Positions 40,801 through 50,200 of a stretch of 64,000 nt of DNA are shown here, in pieces (within the stretch, counting starts at the first letter, position 1; each line of letters starts with the position of its first letter). The stretch comes from Phalacrocorax aristotelis (lineage: Eukaryota > Chordata > Aves > Suliformes > Phalacrocoracidae). The translations under genes were made by a program, and so were the position numbers. Where the stretch lies: NCBI RefSeq assembly GCF_949628215.1, contig NC_134276.1, positions 101,931,799 through 101,995,798 on the forward strand, given 5' to 3'. Below the pieces are notes generated by a model. That model had not been told where the DNA came from and ran no database searches. It was given only the letters and a program-made list of their open reading frames with translations.

Positions 40801-41889
40801 TCCTTGCCCAGTTTTTTAGGATTCGCAGCTTCTCTGGTGGGTGTAGCAGTGGCCTGGGAGAAGAGTTGTCCATCCTCCCGCTTGAGTGTAGCCCAGACCC
40901 ACATAGTATAGTCCTTTCCTTGAAAATTCAAAGTGATTAGACCTTAATAGAGAATAGTCTCATGTACTATTTGTATCTGACTGTTGGCAGAGCAGAGACT
41001 GGAGTGGCAGGCTACATGTTGAAACACTCAGGCTTTTTCCTTGCATCATCTGCCCTAGCTATGAGATGACAAAACCAGCCCAACTGTTGCTTGTTGCATA
41101 GCATAGCTATGCCACTGCCTTCATGGTAGATGACTGAGGTGAAGGTATTAACATAGCTGACATTTGCTGTGTGCTGGCATGCTGTGCTGCCAGACGCTGC
41201 CCAGAACGCTGCGGACACTAACAGCACATGCTCTAGCTGTCTGGGTGTCCATCCCAGCCCTGGCAGCTCTCCTGCCCCAGCCCGTTGAGTATTAGAAAAA
41301 GAGAAATAAAATGCAGTACAAATAGTGATTTAAGGCTGTGATTGCTGCTGCCTTCTGAAGCAGCCAGAGACTAGAGCTCCTGCAGGAAGGGTCTCTTTCC
41401 CAGGCACCAAGACAAAGGGTCAGAAATAAGGGGGACCAGTTTTTCCCTGCCACAGATCTTGCCCAAGCACAACCCCATAGCAGCCTGGTTCCTTGGACTT
41501 GCTGAAGTACATTCCTATTGGCCTCATTGCAAACCTCTGATGTAATTTAAAATCTTCATGATACATCCTGCCTTTTTGGACAGAGCAGGTGTATAGTCAC
41601 AGGTAACGCAGCACATTATGTATGTCTTCTGTGATCCTGAGTTAAAAGTCCCTTTTTTATATGGTGACAGATCTGTCTGAAAGTTGGGGGTTTGGCTTAC
41701 ACTCGAGAGAATGTGCCGTAAGATTTTGTTCTCTGACCAGCCCAGTTAAACTCTTATAATTAGGTTTCTGGGACAGTTACCCTGAGAAATTAAAGCTGAA
41801 ATTATCTTAGGTGCTGGCCGAACGTACAGCCGGTTTCTTGACTTCCAGCCTTGTCGTACCCCATGGCACAACCCAACTGCACAGGCAGT

Positions 41890-42210
41890 CAAGGGAAAAA
41901 CGGAGCCAACGTTGGTTCCCAGCTCGGCCACCCGCCGGGACATTGCCCGGTCACTTTGACTCCAAATTTGGCCCGGCTTTGGGCTTTCTCCCCTTCCCAG
42001 GGAGCGCCACTCCCCCGGCTGCAGGCTCGTCCCGCCGGCCCGAGCTCCCTCTGCCGGCCCCGGCCCCACAGCGCCCACCCGCAGGCTCGCATCGCCCCCA
42101 GGCACGCATCGCCCCCGGGGCCAGGCCGGGCAGCTGGGTGCGCTCCCCCTGCCTCGGGAGCATCCCGCCTCCCGGGAGAGTGCCCTAAGGGAGTCGGCAT
42201 TGCTGTCGGG
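41890..42210. promoter_or_regulatory. CpG island upstream of RUNX1 P1
   Basis: I counted about 29 CpG dinucleotides in roughly 310 bp, with a G+C content near two thirds, in an otherwise CpG-poor AT-rich region. It includes a 17-bp tandem duplication at 42082-42098 and 42099-42115 that differs at one base. It lies 2.3 kb upstream of the exon 1 ATG. Long ORFs cross it on both strands (up to 228 codons on -), but their composition is what GC-rich DNA gives by chance. It could be an upstream promoter, the start of a divergent non-coding transcript, or an enhancer. Confidence 0.7.
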
Positions 42211-42318
42211 TTTCATCTTTGGCAGATGCTCGTTGACTTGTTTACGTGGGAGTGGAAGGAGTCCAGGTCTGGGAGCAGGGACAGGTTTATCCCGGACCAG
42301 CCAAAAAGTTGGTCTGGT

Positions 42319-42351
42319 TGCGGTAGGCTCTGGTAGGCTCTTTTTTGTGGT
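42319..42351 (+). promoter_or_regulatory. Pair of RUNX-type motifs beside the CpG island
   Basis: TGCGGT (42319-42324) and TGTGGT (42346-42351) both match the RUNX consensus YGYGGT, and each is followed by AGGC. The intervening sequence repeats GGTAGGCTCT twice (42323-42332, 42333-42342 region). This is a short local duplication just 3' of the CpG island. Function is inferred from the motifs only. Confidence 0.4.
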
Positions 42352-43849
42352 AGGCAAAAAAGCCAAACTTTGAGTTACTGGCCTGACTGAAGTGCAGCAG
42401 GGGTTTGAGCTGGGCTCATCACACGGTAGCAAAGCATCCTAACCTTCCTGTTCCTGCTGCTCAGAATTGCCCTGTTTTTTTCTGGAAGTTCATTTGGGAA
42501 ACTTTCCCAATTTCTTAAGTAATATGTGTCACTAGAACAGCCACATCCTTTGGCATAAGAGAAGCTTCTGTTTCAGCAGATTGATTTTTTCTGAAGAAAA
42601 CCTACTGCACACTCACATGCAGCTCCCCCTAACCCTAAAAGGAAAGCAGGATGCCCAGGTAGATTGCATTTGCGCTAGAAATGCAGGCAGTGTCAGGAAA
42701 AGGCATTCCACTTCCACAGCTGCAATGAGCAGAAAAAATCCAAACGCATGAAGCACCTAATTTCGTCTGGGGATCCCTGCTCCTCAGTGCGAGAGGTGCT
42801 TCTGCAGAGCCCCACAGAGGTCTGGCATCAGTCTGCGCAAGCGGTATCTGTGTGCCAGGGGGTTTGACTGTGAGCTCCTTGCGGGAGGAACTGTGTGTTG
42901 TTACATATTTGTGCTCCACCTACCAGTACTTTTGATAATATTGCAAAGGCTTCTTGCTTTTCTTCCAAGGGAGCTCCTTCACTGTGGTAGTCACTCAGAG
43001 GGTGCAGGGAAAGAGTCGTTCTGCTTCAGCCCTGCTGTCGGTGCAATCCTTTTATTGCCACGGGTTTCTGGGCAAAGGTTTCATGGGTTTCAGCGTGCTC
43101 AACCCCAGCCTGTACAGGTGTGAGGCGTCCTCTGGTTTGCAGCAAGGTAGGAAAGGGCTGCTGCCCCACTGTGCAGAAGAGAGGAAAAGGAGACAAAAGG
43201 TGGCACAGCAGCCACTGCTCTGTGCTGTAGTAAGTGACTTTTCTCCCCTCTTTTTGCATTGTCACAACCAGAGCCAGAACTGCCAATTGATTATTAGGTT
43301 TAGGACCTTTTTCCTTCCTTTTTCTTTTCTTTTTTCTTTTTTCTTCTTATTTTGGGGAGGGAGAAGGAAAGGGCAGAGTTTTGGACAGGATAAACCTGGT
43401 ATCACCTCAAGTGGTGCTGAGCTAAATCCTGAGGATTTTACTCAGGTTTTCTCTTAGGTAGGGATCCTTCTGAAGGGAACAGAAATCGTGCTAAACAAGG
43501 ACTATGGGATTTGATCCTATGGAAATAACTTACAAACCTTTCCTGTGGGCTCAGAGACAAGTGACTTTCAAGCACTCCTTAGAGGGTGCCATCATACAGG
43601 TTCAAAATAAGGTTGGGGCTTTTTTTGTCTCCCCTGGCAGTTTCTTTTTGTCTCTTTTTCACTTGTTTTTTTTTTTAAAGACCTCTTTACAGTGTCCTTT
43701 CCCCAGCCAGTGGTCTTTCCTAGAGCTGATTCCTAATGTTTTACAGGATGACTTACACATCCTGCCTTAGCAGCAGACTAATACCCGGGTTTGAATTACT
43801 ATTGAATAAGCAGCAATGAAATCTCTATCAAAATAATCAGTAGTTCCAA
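42352..43849. other. Sequence between the CpG island and P1, no gene found
   Basis: It contains the pyrimidine tract at 43306-43348 and two telomere-like CCCTAA units at 42627-42638 (chance level). A 167-codon plus ORF (42954-43457) has no domain. Distal P1 regulatory sites could lie here but none stands out. Confidence 0.5.
43306..43348 (+). repeat. 43-base uninterrupted pyrimidine tract
   Basis: Only C and T over 43 bases, about 850 bp upstream of the tandem RUNX motif. Such tracts can adopt triplex structures, but nothing here shows that it does. Confidence 0.85.
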
Positions 43850-44017
43850 AAACCACAAACAACAAAACAAGCAGAGTTGAACTAACTCAGCAAGACCATT
43901 TGTAGCATCAGGGACGGTGAGTCATTTTTCTTTTCCCTCCCTCAGCAGACTCCATCGCTGCCTCGCGCAGCCCCGGGGAGGGCAGGTGGAGTGGGTAGGG
44001 CATGACTTCAGAAAGTT

Positions 44018-44033
44018 AAAAAAAAAAAAAAAA
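44018..44033 (+). repeat. Poly(A) run, 16 bases, in the P1 promoter
   Basis: A16 lies between the AP-1 site and the CCAAT box of P1. It may act as a nucleosome-disfavouring tract or be neutral. It is a place where assembly length errors are likely. Confidence 0.9.
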
Positions 44034-44149
44034 GTCGACATCACTCGGGTCATGTGATGCAAAGGGACCAATGGAGGCAGGATCTGGAAAGGGGAACAGT
44101 TGAATTTGTAATTTTGGTTGTGTGAAACACTTCTTTGGGCCTCATAAAC

Positions 44150-44166
44150 AACCACAGAACCACAAG
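44150..44166 (+). promoter_or_regulatory. Tandem RUNX binding motif diagnostic of RUNX P1 promoters
   Basis: The sequence AACCACAGAACCACAAG contains two head-to-tail RUNX sites with an 8-bp period. From published work on vertebrate RUNX genes, this tandem is conserved at the start of the P1 leader of the RUNX paralogues and is used for auto- and cross-regulation. Finding it 343 bp upstream of the MASNSIF start codon supports both identifications independently. Confidence 0.92.
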
Positions 44167-44241
44167 TTGGGTACAGAGGCAGTCACACAAGAGCGGGTCC
44201 GGGATATTGGTCAGCAGGCAGGGCGAATCGTTTTGACTGCA

Positions 44242-44283
44242 AACCACAGAGTTTCATAGAGTGGTAAGCATCATCAACCACAA
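44242..44283 (+). promoter_or_regulatory. Two additional RUNX motifs in the P1 leader
   Basis: AACCACAG at 44242-44249 and AACCACAA at 44276-44283 lie in the same orientation as the tandem motif and 85-120 bp downstream of it. Together with the tandem they make four sites within 134 bp. Binding is inferred from the consensus only. Confidence 0.7.
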
Positions 44284-44395
44284 CCGATCCGCTATTTTTT
44301 TTTTCTTTTTAAGAAACAATTTCGGAGTTCTTTTAGCAAAAGAACCTTATAATCCACTTCGTGCTGCTTCTGAGGCACTGGGATAAAACAGCGCG

Positions 44396-44491
44396 ATGGC
44401 TGGGAGGAGGGTGGTAGCAATGACCGTTCTTCATTTTTCACTCCCCAAGGTAGAAGATATCATATATTCCTTCACTGTAAAGAGAGAGTGA
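44396..44491 (+). CDS. Upstream open reading frame (31 codons) in the P1 leader
   Basis: This is the first ATG downstream of the tandem RUNX motif. It has an optimal context (G at -3, G at +4). The frame starts MAGRRVVAMTVLHF and ends at TGA 44489-44491, 17 nt before the RUNX1 ATG. It does not overlap the main coding frame, so reinitiation is possible. A second in-frame ATG lies at 44420. A role as a translational brake is inferred and depends on the leader starting upstream of 44396. No protein function is claimed for the peptide. Confidence 0.45.
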   Translation: MAGRRVVAMTVLHFSLPKVEDIIYSFTVKRE

Positions 44492-44508
44492 GTTTTAAAG
44501 AGGAAACA

Positions 44509-44563
44509 ATGGCTTCAAACAGCATATTTGAGTCACTTCCTTCTTACCAGCACTTCTTGAGAG
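44509..44563 (+). CDS. RUNX1: RUNX1 distal-promoter (P1) first coding exon, partial gene
   Basis: The exon reads MASNSIFESLPSYQHFLR plus one extra base (G), then enters a consensus donor (AG|GTAAGT, intron from 44564). From memory, the human RUNX1c N-terminus is MASDSIFESFPSYPQCFMR, RUNX3 starts MASNSIFDSFPTYSPTFIR and RUNX2 starts MASNSLFSTVTP. The FES-PSY pattern fits RUNX1 best. The phase-1 junction after Arg, with the next codon starting in G, is the same as in RUNX1c (R|E) and RUNX3 (R|D). The ATG has a strong Kozak context (A at -3, G at +4). RUNX1 is the DNA-binding alpha subunit of core-binding factor. It acts in the nucleus with CBFB and is required for definitive haematopoiesis. The P1 isoform differs from the P2 isoform only at the N-terminus. 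The Runt domain and later exons lie beyond the window. The peptide is 18 residues against 19 in human, and residue 4 is Asn as in RUNX2/3. AT-rich surroundings argue against RUNX3, which sits on a microchromosome in chicken. Confidence is high for a RUNX P1 exon and slightly lower for paralogue 1. Confidence 0.9.
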
Positions 44564-45367
44564 GTAAGTGCCATTCAGATTTTCTAAATATACTTTCTAC
44601 TTTGCCATACTTAACAAAATGCATGTTTGGAGAGTATCTGGGGACATTCTTGTAGTACATGCTTTTTCCCACTTCAGTTTTCTTTGAGGCGTTCTCATCG
44701 AAGCTAATATCTGAGCTTGCAGGAATACCATCTCATTACTTATCAGTCCGTTAAAGAGATTATTACAAGGACTCATTTAAGTTGTTCAAACAGCCATTGC
44801 ATGCTTGTGAATTTTCTCTTCATAAATCAAAGTGTGCTAGAATAACTCGTATGAATTACTGCAGATACAAGAGCAGTAGCACAAGCCCCTTTTGATTCTT
44901 TTTGGCAGAATTATGACTTTTTGAGCCACTGCCATGAAAAATGACGGCCAACAGCATATGTCATATTACAGGCTGAAACACAGGGAGTGAGCAGCAAGCT
45001 GGTGTGTACAGCCAGCAGAGCGTGATGCTGTCTCACTTATGCTAGACCGTCAGCGTGGGTAAAGGCATGTTCACCGGGGAGGAATCACAAAAAGCTTAGA
45101 AACCTGCGTAAAGTTAGCTGAAACTCACGTGGCTCAGGAAAAGGAGCAGTGTGGATAAACTCAGAGTTTCTGTTGATGCCACACAGGTCTCAGATGACTG
45201 TGAATTACCGGCTGCAGCCACCCTTAGAGAAATGAAGCAGTCCCGTAAAGGCTGAGGGGGGCGGATTGAAGGGCTTCAGCCAGCAATCTGTCTTTTTTCA
45301 CCAGTGACCAAGCGCGCTCAAAGGCTCCTTCTAATGTTCTCACAACCCCCCATGGAGCTAATGGTTT

Positions 45368-45691
45368 AGTCATAGGTTATTCATACGAGTAAGCCAGGGA
45401 CTGGCACGAGAAACTTGTCCGCTTCCTCGTAACTACCTTCCTAAATAGCTCATGCTACAGCTGAACTTTTCCCCTTTCCACACAAGCCCTCTGACCGCTC
45501 AAGCCCTTTTTGCAGTAGTGCTGTGCCCGTTCAGATGACAAGGCGCACAAAGCCCGTCGCAGACCGCTCGTTGAGCTTGGCCGGGGTGCTGCCAGAAAGC
45601 AGCACTTCATAACTCTTTATAGTTACAGACTACAGTTTCCCGGCCTCACTGGTGGTGTTGGTGTGAGTCATGAGTTATTCGTACTAATAAG
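45368..45691 (+). repeat. Degenerate direct repeat, two 26-bp copies about 300 bp apart
   Basis: The copies at 45368-45393 and 45666-45691 match at 21 of 26 positions without gaps, sharing AGTCAT, TTATTC and TAAG blocks. The second copy contains a near-palindrome centred on GTAC (TTATTCGTACTAATAA). This may be a duplicated factor-binding site in intron 1, or coincidence. Confidence 0.4.
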
Positions 45692-45830
45692 TGGGCTGGG
45701 GAATGCGGAAGGCTCGTCCCAGCTGCTGTGTCACAACAAGCAGCGGCTCCGCCGGCACCCTGCTGCTCCTGCGGATCAGTGCTCCCTCGAGTGGGATGCG
45801 GGCGGAGGGCAGCCTGCCGAAAGGCTAGCC
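45540..45830. other. CpG-enriched segment in proximal intron 1
   Basis: CpG frequency rises clearly here (for example 45545-45590 and 45740-45825), 1.0-1.3 kb downstream of exon 1. The segment includes an AP-1 site TGAGTCA (45664-45670) and the second copy of a degenerate 26-bp repeat. It is smaller and weaker than the island at 42 kb. ORFs crossing it (up to 112 codons) show no recognisable domains. Confidence 0.4.
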
Positions 45831-46120
45831 AGCTCTCCAGCCTTGTTTCAGTTCTTATTTTTTTCCCCTCCGTGTCAAAAGTTTTTCTACATCTGTCTTT
45901 CCTGGCACCGGGGCAGAGGAGAGCTGAATCGCAGTGAACTGTGTGAGTCACTCGGGCTCGCAGCACCTTCTAGCCTGGGCAGGGGACGTGCTGAAGGGTG
46001 AGCAAGAAGTCGCTAACTGCTCTGCGGCTCTCGCACTTCTGACATTTCCTCAGCACCCCTACCAAACAAAGGAAGCAATACTGCTAGAATAACAAGAAGG
46101 ATCTTCCTGCATTTCGTCAG

Positions 46121-46149
46121 CCTTTTTTTCCTCTCTCTCTTTTTTTTTT
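46121..46149 (+). repeat. Pyrimidine tract in intron 1
   Basis: CCTTTTTTTCCTCTCTCTCT is followed by a T run. No AG acceptor with an open exon follows closely. Confidence 0.75.
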
Positions 46150-47191
46150 AACTCACCCAACTGTTTACTGTTTAATCTGTAGCACAGGAAGAGTTATTGA
46201 GGAAATTTTGTGCTTCTGATAAAATAACAAACAGAGTCAACCTCATGGGGCAGTGCTTGCAGCGAGTGCCAGAGCACAGCCAGCCCATGGAACAGGCTGG
46301 GGACGGCAGGGACAGTATTGCAGGCAGGAGCCCAGAGAGCCTGAGAACAGCTGGTTGGAGACCAGGGACCGTTTTGTCCAGAAAAGGAGGAGTTTGATTA
46401 AAGATGGTTAATCCAGCAAGTGATTTAGCTCAACACTCCAGAATGGGTTTTATTATTCTCTTTATTACTGTTCTCATTATTGTCGTTAATGTTACTGTAG
46501 TACCTGTATTTTGTGTTTCTTTGTGGACTAGGGTAGAAGTTTTGCACTAGATACCTTAAGATATTCTTCCAGATTTGGCAGTCCAGGTACAGATCCTGGT
46601 ATGTACCCAGCACAAGCAAGATCAAACTCCTGCTGTACAGTGCTAGAAAAGCTTGGGCAACAGCACTTCAGTTGAGCTATAAAGCAAATGTTTCATCGTT
46701 GCGAAAGAATATTGTGTTTGAACATTGAAGGCTGTGACGGTTTTCCAGCAGTTCCCTTTTTGCTCCTTTCTTTACTCAAATGAACTTCGCACAATTTCAA
46801 AATCCTGGGCCCAGCAAAAGTAACGCTTGGGCCTCAGAGCAAGAAAAGTAATCATCCCTAGGGTTGGTTGTTCTCACCATATTTCTCAATAGTGTATTCA
46901 TAGACCGGTCATTCGAAAGGTCCAAAGCGGTCTCTTCTTTTTTCCCCGCCAAAATTTATTGCACTTTCTCACTTAACTGAAATCGTGAGGTAAAGGGAAA
47001 AATAACAAGTTGTTTTCTGCCATGGATTTCACTTTATCAGTCTATGCAGTTCTCTGGGTAGGAAATCCATAACTCTTTTTTAGCCTGATACTATGTGAAA
47101 ATTGGGAAAAAGAGGGGAGTGGGGAAGCAGAACCATTGTTCCAGCCCCTGTGAGCAGTGACAGACGTAGAAAGCCTGACATATTAATTGAA

Positions 47192-47206
47192 TGTGGTACA
47201 CCACAA
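47192..47206. promoter_or_regulatory. Inverted RUNX motif pair in intron 1
   Basis: TGTGGT and ACCACAA face each other with a 2-bp gap, giving a near-palindrome, 2.7 kb downstream of exon 1. The flanks (about 47160-47460) contain few simple repeats and look like unique sequence. This may be an intronic RUNX-responsive element, but chance occurrence cannot be excluded from one sequence. Confidence 0.4.
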
Positions 47207-50200
47207 AGGATATGGCCCTTTTTCTATCACACCACACCAGGTCCTCGCTTCTGCCACTAGGTAAAGAAATTAGGATTATACCGAAACCTCCAGTGGCGTG
47301 CTCTGCATGCTAAACACATTCAAATGTTTACCGGCTCTGCTTTTAATGACAGCCTCATTTTCCTAATGGCCTCTTTCGGTTTATGGTCTGGGCTTGGTGT
47401 CAGGAGCACAGGGTGGGAGCATTTCTAAGCATCTTGCCTCAGTGTAACCCATAGAAAAAACATCACTCCATCTCTTTCTCAAATCTAAGACTGCATCAGC
47501 AAGGCTGCAGTTTAAACTTGTATTCCGGCAAGATTTATAGTATAAGGATGGATTTGCCAGTTTTATGGAGGGTTCGGCACAGGTTCATGTGTATTGGCCA
47601 GGTCAACACAGTGATATCTTTTAGGCAGGGGAACCAAAACAAGACCTGTCGGAGAAATCTGTATTAAAGAGTGCACATATGCCTAGATAATTACACGATA
47701 TTGCCCCACCCCATAATTTCTTTTGACTTCTTAAGGGCGTTAAACTGTCCTGTGAGGTTTTCTAATAATTTCGCCTGCAGAGGAAGACAGAATAACTCAT
47801 CTTTTTGCAGGGTTTTTATGGGGCTCTAAATAGCACAAAGCATAATATTTTCCAGGAGGGCACTTTTTCCTCATTTTTCCTTTTGCTGCAAGGTCTTATT
47901 ATTTCAATATGCAAAGAAGGTTACTCCTGGTTTGCCTTTGTTGTATTTTTTACTAATTAATTGAGGCAATGAAGACTTGTGGTGCAACAGTGTGTTGGTT
48001 TCTTATCAAATGGAAATCAACTCCAGCAGAGCACTTTTACAGCATGGAAAAATACACTGTACATACTTTCTTCTCAGTTCTACTATGCCAAGTAGCGCCC
48101 AGCCATTGTGGGTTTCTTCCTTTGCAAATGCTATATAAAACCGTAGCCAGAAGTCCTTCCGGCTCTGAAGAGCTTCCCTGCCTGGACCCGCAGGCACGAA
48201 TGCCTAAGCATACTGCTTCTCCTTGCAAGTTAGTGGCTCTGACCTGCCTTGTGATGGGAATTATGCCGGCAGACCCCTAAGGTTCCTGGCGCTGTATGTG
48301 AGCAGAGGGGTACGGTGATCGGAGGCTCCAAGTCTACATCTGCAGTGTCACACTGTCAGCATACGAGACCTCCCTAGCAGCAAATGTTTGTCTGCAGAGG
48401 GTGCTGTGTGAGGAGTGGGGTAGCAAGTTGATAATAATTTCGGCCCTCTAGAATTGGTGGCATTAGCAGAAGTGGTCATATACTAGAAGTAACTCTGCCA
48501 AAGACATGTTTATCTGGGAGATGCACAACAGCCAACACTCCACACCTTTTCATTCACTCACCCAGTAGAAATCTATCTTTTCACAATAGCATAAACTATG
48601 TTGTCACTGTAGGGGAGAGAGAAAGTTCTCCAGCACTTTTGCAGACTGCCTGAACTTAACAGAGAGTTAATTTGTGTCAGCGTTATAAAATAATAACTGC
48701 ATCTTGTGAATAGGAAATTGAACTAAAGCTCATAAAAACCTTGGCTTACGAGAAGAAAAAACTTGCACATCTGATTAATGCAGCCTTCTCTCTGTTTGAG
48801 CCTTTTTCATTTAAAAGCCTTGAGAAACATTGCAAGCCCTGCACACAGGAATTCCTGTGAAGCAAGGGGTAAAGTACCTGACAGTGATGAATGCACTGCT
48901 TTGGTAAGATCAAGAGATTTTATCCTACGCCAAAAGATTAGACTGAGCGTTTAACCAGTCACACTCAGCGTAGTCACGTGTTGTGATGACAGTCTTAGCA
49001 AGGACGTAGGGTTATGGCTAGCTTGCAAATCCCCCAGATTGGCTTGCCCTTTATCGTGTGGCCATTAATAAGAGATTGTTGGATGGCAGCTCTGCCTTGG
49101 CCTGTGTTTTACCACGAGAGCCAAACTTCAGCTCTGAGGTAGCTATCTGGTGGGAAATAAAAGTATCATCTTCCCCACACTGACGGTATATGCAATATGC
49201 ATAGAAAATAAACTGCATTTTTTTCATTATAATCATGGTTTAGTTTGACTGCCAAGGCATGACATCAAAAGAACAGTCTGCTTATCTTTAAATGCACATG
49301 AAGGCCAGTGATATGGGCAAGTTTTTGAATGTAATTTATGAACTCCTGAAGAATTTTACTTCAGAACACAGAATGAGTATCTGCATCATTGTGTTATTTG
49401 AGAAGAGAGAGTCTATACCTAAACCAAAAGTAGCAAAGAAATTACTGTTCTTGGATTTACAGATAGAGATATTTGTTTTTAAAAACTAAGCAGAAGCAAT
49501 CCCAAGGAAATGGTGAAGGCATTTCTCTATAAAACTATGAGGTGGTTTCACGGACAGGAGAAGCTCATCTGACTTTGACACCCTGCCACATGCAGGGGGG
49601 GTGCACAGGTCTCTGCTGCACCTCTGAAGTGGTCCCCAGAGGGCCAGGCAGGGGTGTTAGCCTCAGGTCCTCCTGTACTGCTGTGCAGAGCATTTCAATG
49701 CAGTGCGGGCTCGGGAGCCACTGCAGGAGGAATGCCACCTGCAGGAAAACATTAGGGTGGGCTGGTGCTTTGCAGAAACTGCTGGCTGCAGTGCCTCGGT
49801 AAGGGAGAATTTGAGGTTGTTCACCCCTGTGACAAGGCAGGGAGACCTGTCTTCTTCCTGCACGTGTGGGGATTTAAATGTAGAAGGCTGCCACAGAGTA
49901 CCTGGCTGGCCCTGGCAGCCTGGTGGAAGAGGAGGGCTGCATCACGCAAGTATAACAGCCTCTGTCAGGGGTTTGGGCTGCTTGTCCTGAAATGCCTGGG
50001 TGCCTGATGGGCTGCTGAGTGAGGGCAGCAGTACCGGTCCAGCAGCCCTAGCAGGAGGACAAGGAAGAAATAGCTCTGGCTCTGGGTAAGAGGATGACTT
50101 GAGGTTGACTGGAGAGGGACCACCTGCTCTTTGAATCCAAATCCTGCCTGGCATCTCTGCCTTCCCTGTGCCAGCACAGGCCTCCCGGACACAGGGCATA

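Larger units (their letters stand above)
29666..41889. other. Intergenic, no gene found
   Basis: Apart from the hexamer array, the CR1 tail at 37.8 kb and the simple repeats, this is unique AT-rich DNA. The part just after the antisense CR1 (about 29.8-30.1 kb) may be more decayed LINE sequence, but I cannot align it by eye. The longest ORFs (123-138 codons) are not protein-like. Confidence 0.5.
43850..44300 (+). promoter_or_regulatory. RUNX1: RUNX1 distal promoter P1 region
   Basis: This stretch lies directly upstream of and around the expected P1 start. It contains five RUNX consensus motifs (AACCACAA or AACCACAG) at 43851, 44150, 44158, 44242 and 44276. It also has an AP-1 site TGAGTCA at 43918-43924, an E-box CATGTG at 44051-44056 and a CCAAT box at 44068-44072, about 80 bp before the tandem RUNX motif. 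No TATA box stands out. P1 in mammals is the haematopoietic RUNX1 promoter and is controlled in part by RUNX proteins themselves. The motif density fits that role. A 16-base A run (44018-44033) interrupts the region. Confidence 0.8.
44150..44508 (+). other. RUNX1: Probable 5' untranslated leader of the RUNX1 P1 transcript
   Basis: In mammalian RUNX genes the tandem RUNX motif sits at the beginning of the P1 5' leader. By analogy the leader here runs from about 44150 to the ATG at 44509, roughly 360 nt, which matches the size expected for P1 leaders. The exact cap site cannot be read from sequence. The first ATG after the tandem motif is at 44396 and opens a separate short ORF. A T-rich stretch lies near 44295-44312. 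No acceptor-like sequence suggests an intron within the leader. Confidence 0.6.

Noticed and set aside
41746..42432. A 228-codon minus-strand ORF and overlapping plus ORFs (125 and 161 codons)
   Set aside because: They lie across the CpG island, where stop codons are rare by composition. The products are Pro/Gly/Arg/Ala-rich with no domain, and several frames are open at once.
42627..42638. Telomere-like CCCTAACCCTAA
   Set aside because: Only two units. This is expected by chance in 64 kb and is not an interstitial telomeric array.
44509..44563. Assignment of the first exon to RUNX3 or RUNX2
   Set aside because: RUNX2 differs after MASNS (LFSTVTP). RUNX3 has FDSFPTY where this exon has FESLPSY, and it would be expected in GC-rich microchromosomal DNA. 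RUNX3 remains the only serious alternative.
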